Source: Phyllobacteriaceae bacterium
Lineage (GTDB): Bacteria > Pseudomonadota > Alphaproteobacteria > Rhizobiales > Rhizobiaceae
NCBI GenBank assembly: GCA_024645155.1
Contig: JAHEGF010000024.1
Span: forward strand, 1-14,874
Length of the DNA: 14,874 bases
Direction: 5' to 3'
Every line of letters begins with the position of its first letter. The first letter of the stretch is position 1. A model generated the notes under the pieces. The model did no database searches. It was not told the DNA's origin and saw only the letters and a program-made list of their open reading frames with translations. Made by a program: the position numbers and the translations under genes. Of the stretch, positions 14,692 to 14,874 are shown in pieces.

Positions 14692-14708
14692 GTTAATGTT
14701 TCGTTAAC
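14692..14708. promoter_or_regulatory. Canonical CtrA-type binding site, palindromic
   Basis: The bases read GTTAATGTTTCGTTAAC: TTAA-N7-TTAAC, the full consensus of the alphaproteobacterial cell-cycle regulator CtrA. The outer bases make it a perfect inverted repeat (GTTAA-N7-TTAAC), so it matches on both strands. It starts five bases upstream of the likely ATG of the minus-strand secreted protein and 127 bases upstream of the possible plus-strand gene at 14835. The closeness to the minus start would fit repression or a very short leader; activation of a plus-strand promoter is the other reading. The match is seen; binding is inferred. Confidence 0.65.
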
Positions 14709-14765
14709 ATCCAAGATCGGATGTAACGATGCAAGGCTCGTGCCGCTAATGGTGTGCCGAAATGG

Positions 14766-14809
14766 GATGCCGGACTGTCAAGGGGGCGATGCCGGACTGT
14801 CAAGGGGGC
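14766..14809. repeat. Two exact tandem copies of a 22-bp unit
   Basis: Copies at 14766-14787 and 14788-14809 are identical and directly adjacent; each begins GATGCCGGACTG and ends AAGGGGGC. The unit is not seen elsewhere in the window. At 22 bp the copies sit about two helical turns apart, on the same face of the DNA. They lie 26-69 bases upstream of the ATG at 14835, a place where an operator or promoter element could be, but replication slippage is an equally good origin. Confidence 0.8.
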
Positions 14810-14834
14810 GTTGTCAGTTATTCAGCAGGACGAT

Positions 14835-14874
14835 ATGACCGGTATCCGGAGTGCTATCGCCCTCGGCGATCCGG
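14835..14874 (+). CDS. Possible start of a further gene, cut by the right edge
   Basis: ATG at 14835 has AGGA (14827-14830) four bases upstream and stays open for 13 codons to the window edge (MTGIRSAIALGDP). Too short to assign to any family. The preceding 147 bases (14688-14834) hold the CtrA box and the 22-bp tandem repeat but no other gene. This could be a real gene start or chance. Confidence 0.3.
   Translation, partial: MTGIRSAIALGDP

Noticed and set aside
1..14874. Mobile element, CRISPR array, toxin-antitoxin or defence system
   Set aside because: I looked for transposase-like products, terminal inverted repeats, spaced repeats and small paired genes and saw none; nearly all the sequence is taken by conserved housekeeping genes.

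Overview
The window reads as chromosomal DNA of an alphaproteobacterium, most likely of the order Hyphomicrobiales (Rhizobiales). The reasons are the moderately high GC content by eye and two gene orders familiar from that order: cycM / kdsB-pheA, and HIT protein / SRP RNA - dnaX - ybaB - recR. A tandem pair of YejA-type binding proteins in front of yejBE and a CtrA-type box near the right end fit the same assignment. Assignment to order is inference; nothing here fixes the genus. I see no tRNA, rRNA, insertion sequence, phage gene or CRISPR array, and no abrupt change in base composition.

Layout. (1) 1-5843, minus strand: a Yej-type peptide ABC importer operon, transcribed yejA1 (Sec-type signal) - yejA2 (Tat-like signal) - yejB - yejE, with yejE cut by the left edge and the ATPase gene yejF expected beyond it. 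The genes are tightly coupled (ATGA overlap, 36-bp gap, TGATG overlap). (2) 5942-6580, minus: a membrane-anchored c-type cytochrome (CycM type) ending at a clear intrinsic terminator. (3) 6782-8379, plus: kdsB (CMP-Kdo synthesis for LPS) overlapping pheA (prephenate dehydratase) by four bases, divergent from cycM. (4) 8393-9796, minus: a HIT-family hydrolase followed by nudC, facing pheA. (5) 9918-14200, plus: the SRP RNA gene ffs, then dnaX, ybaB/ebfC, recR and a GH103 lytic transglycosylase. (6) 14190-14687, minus: a small secreted protein of unknown function whose 3' end overlaps the transglycosylase gene and whose start lies just downstream of a perfect, palindromic CtrA box. (7) 14766-14809: two exact tandem copies of a 22-bp unit, ahead of the possible start of another plus-strand gene at the right edge.

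Most of the window is housekeeping: envelope work (Kdo activation, murein hydrolysis, periplasmic peptide uptake), electron transfer, phenylalanine synthesis, nucleotide clean-up, and replication and repair. I did not find a convincing undescribed system. The items most worth a second look are the CtrA-box/secreted-protein pair, an in-frame A AAA AAG heptamer late in dnaX that could produce a gamma-like short form, the two YejA paralogues with different export signals, and the 22-bp tandem repeat.
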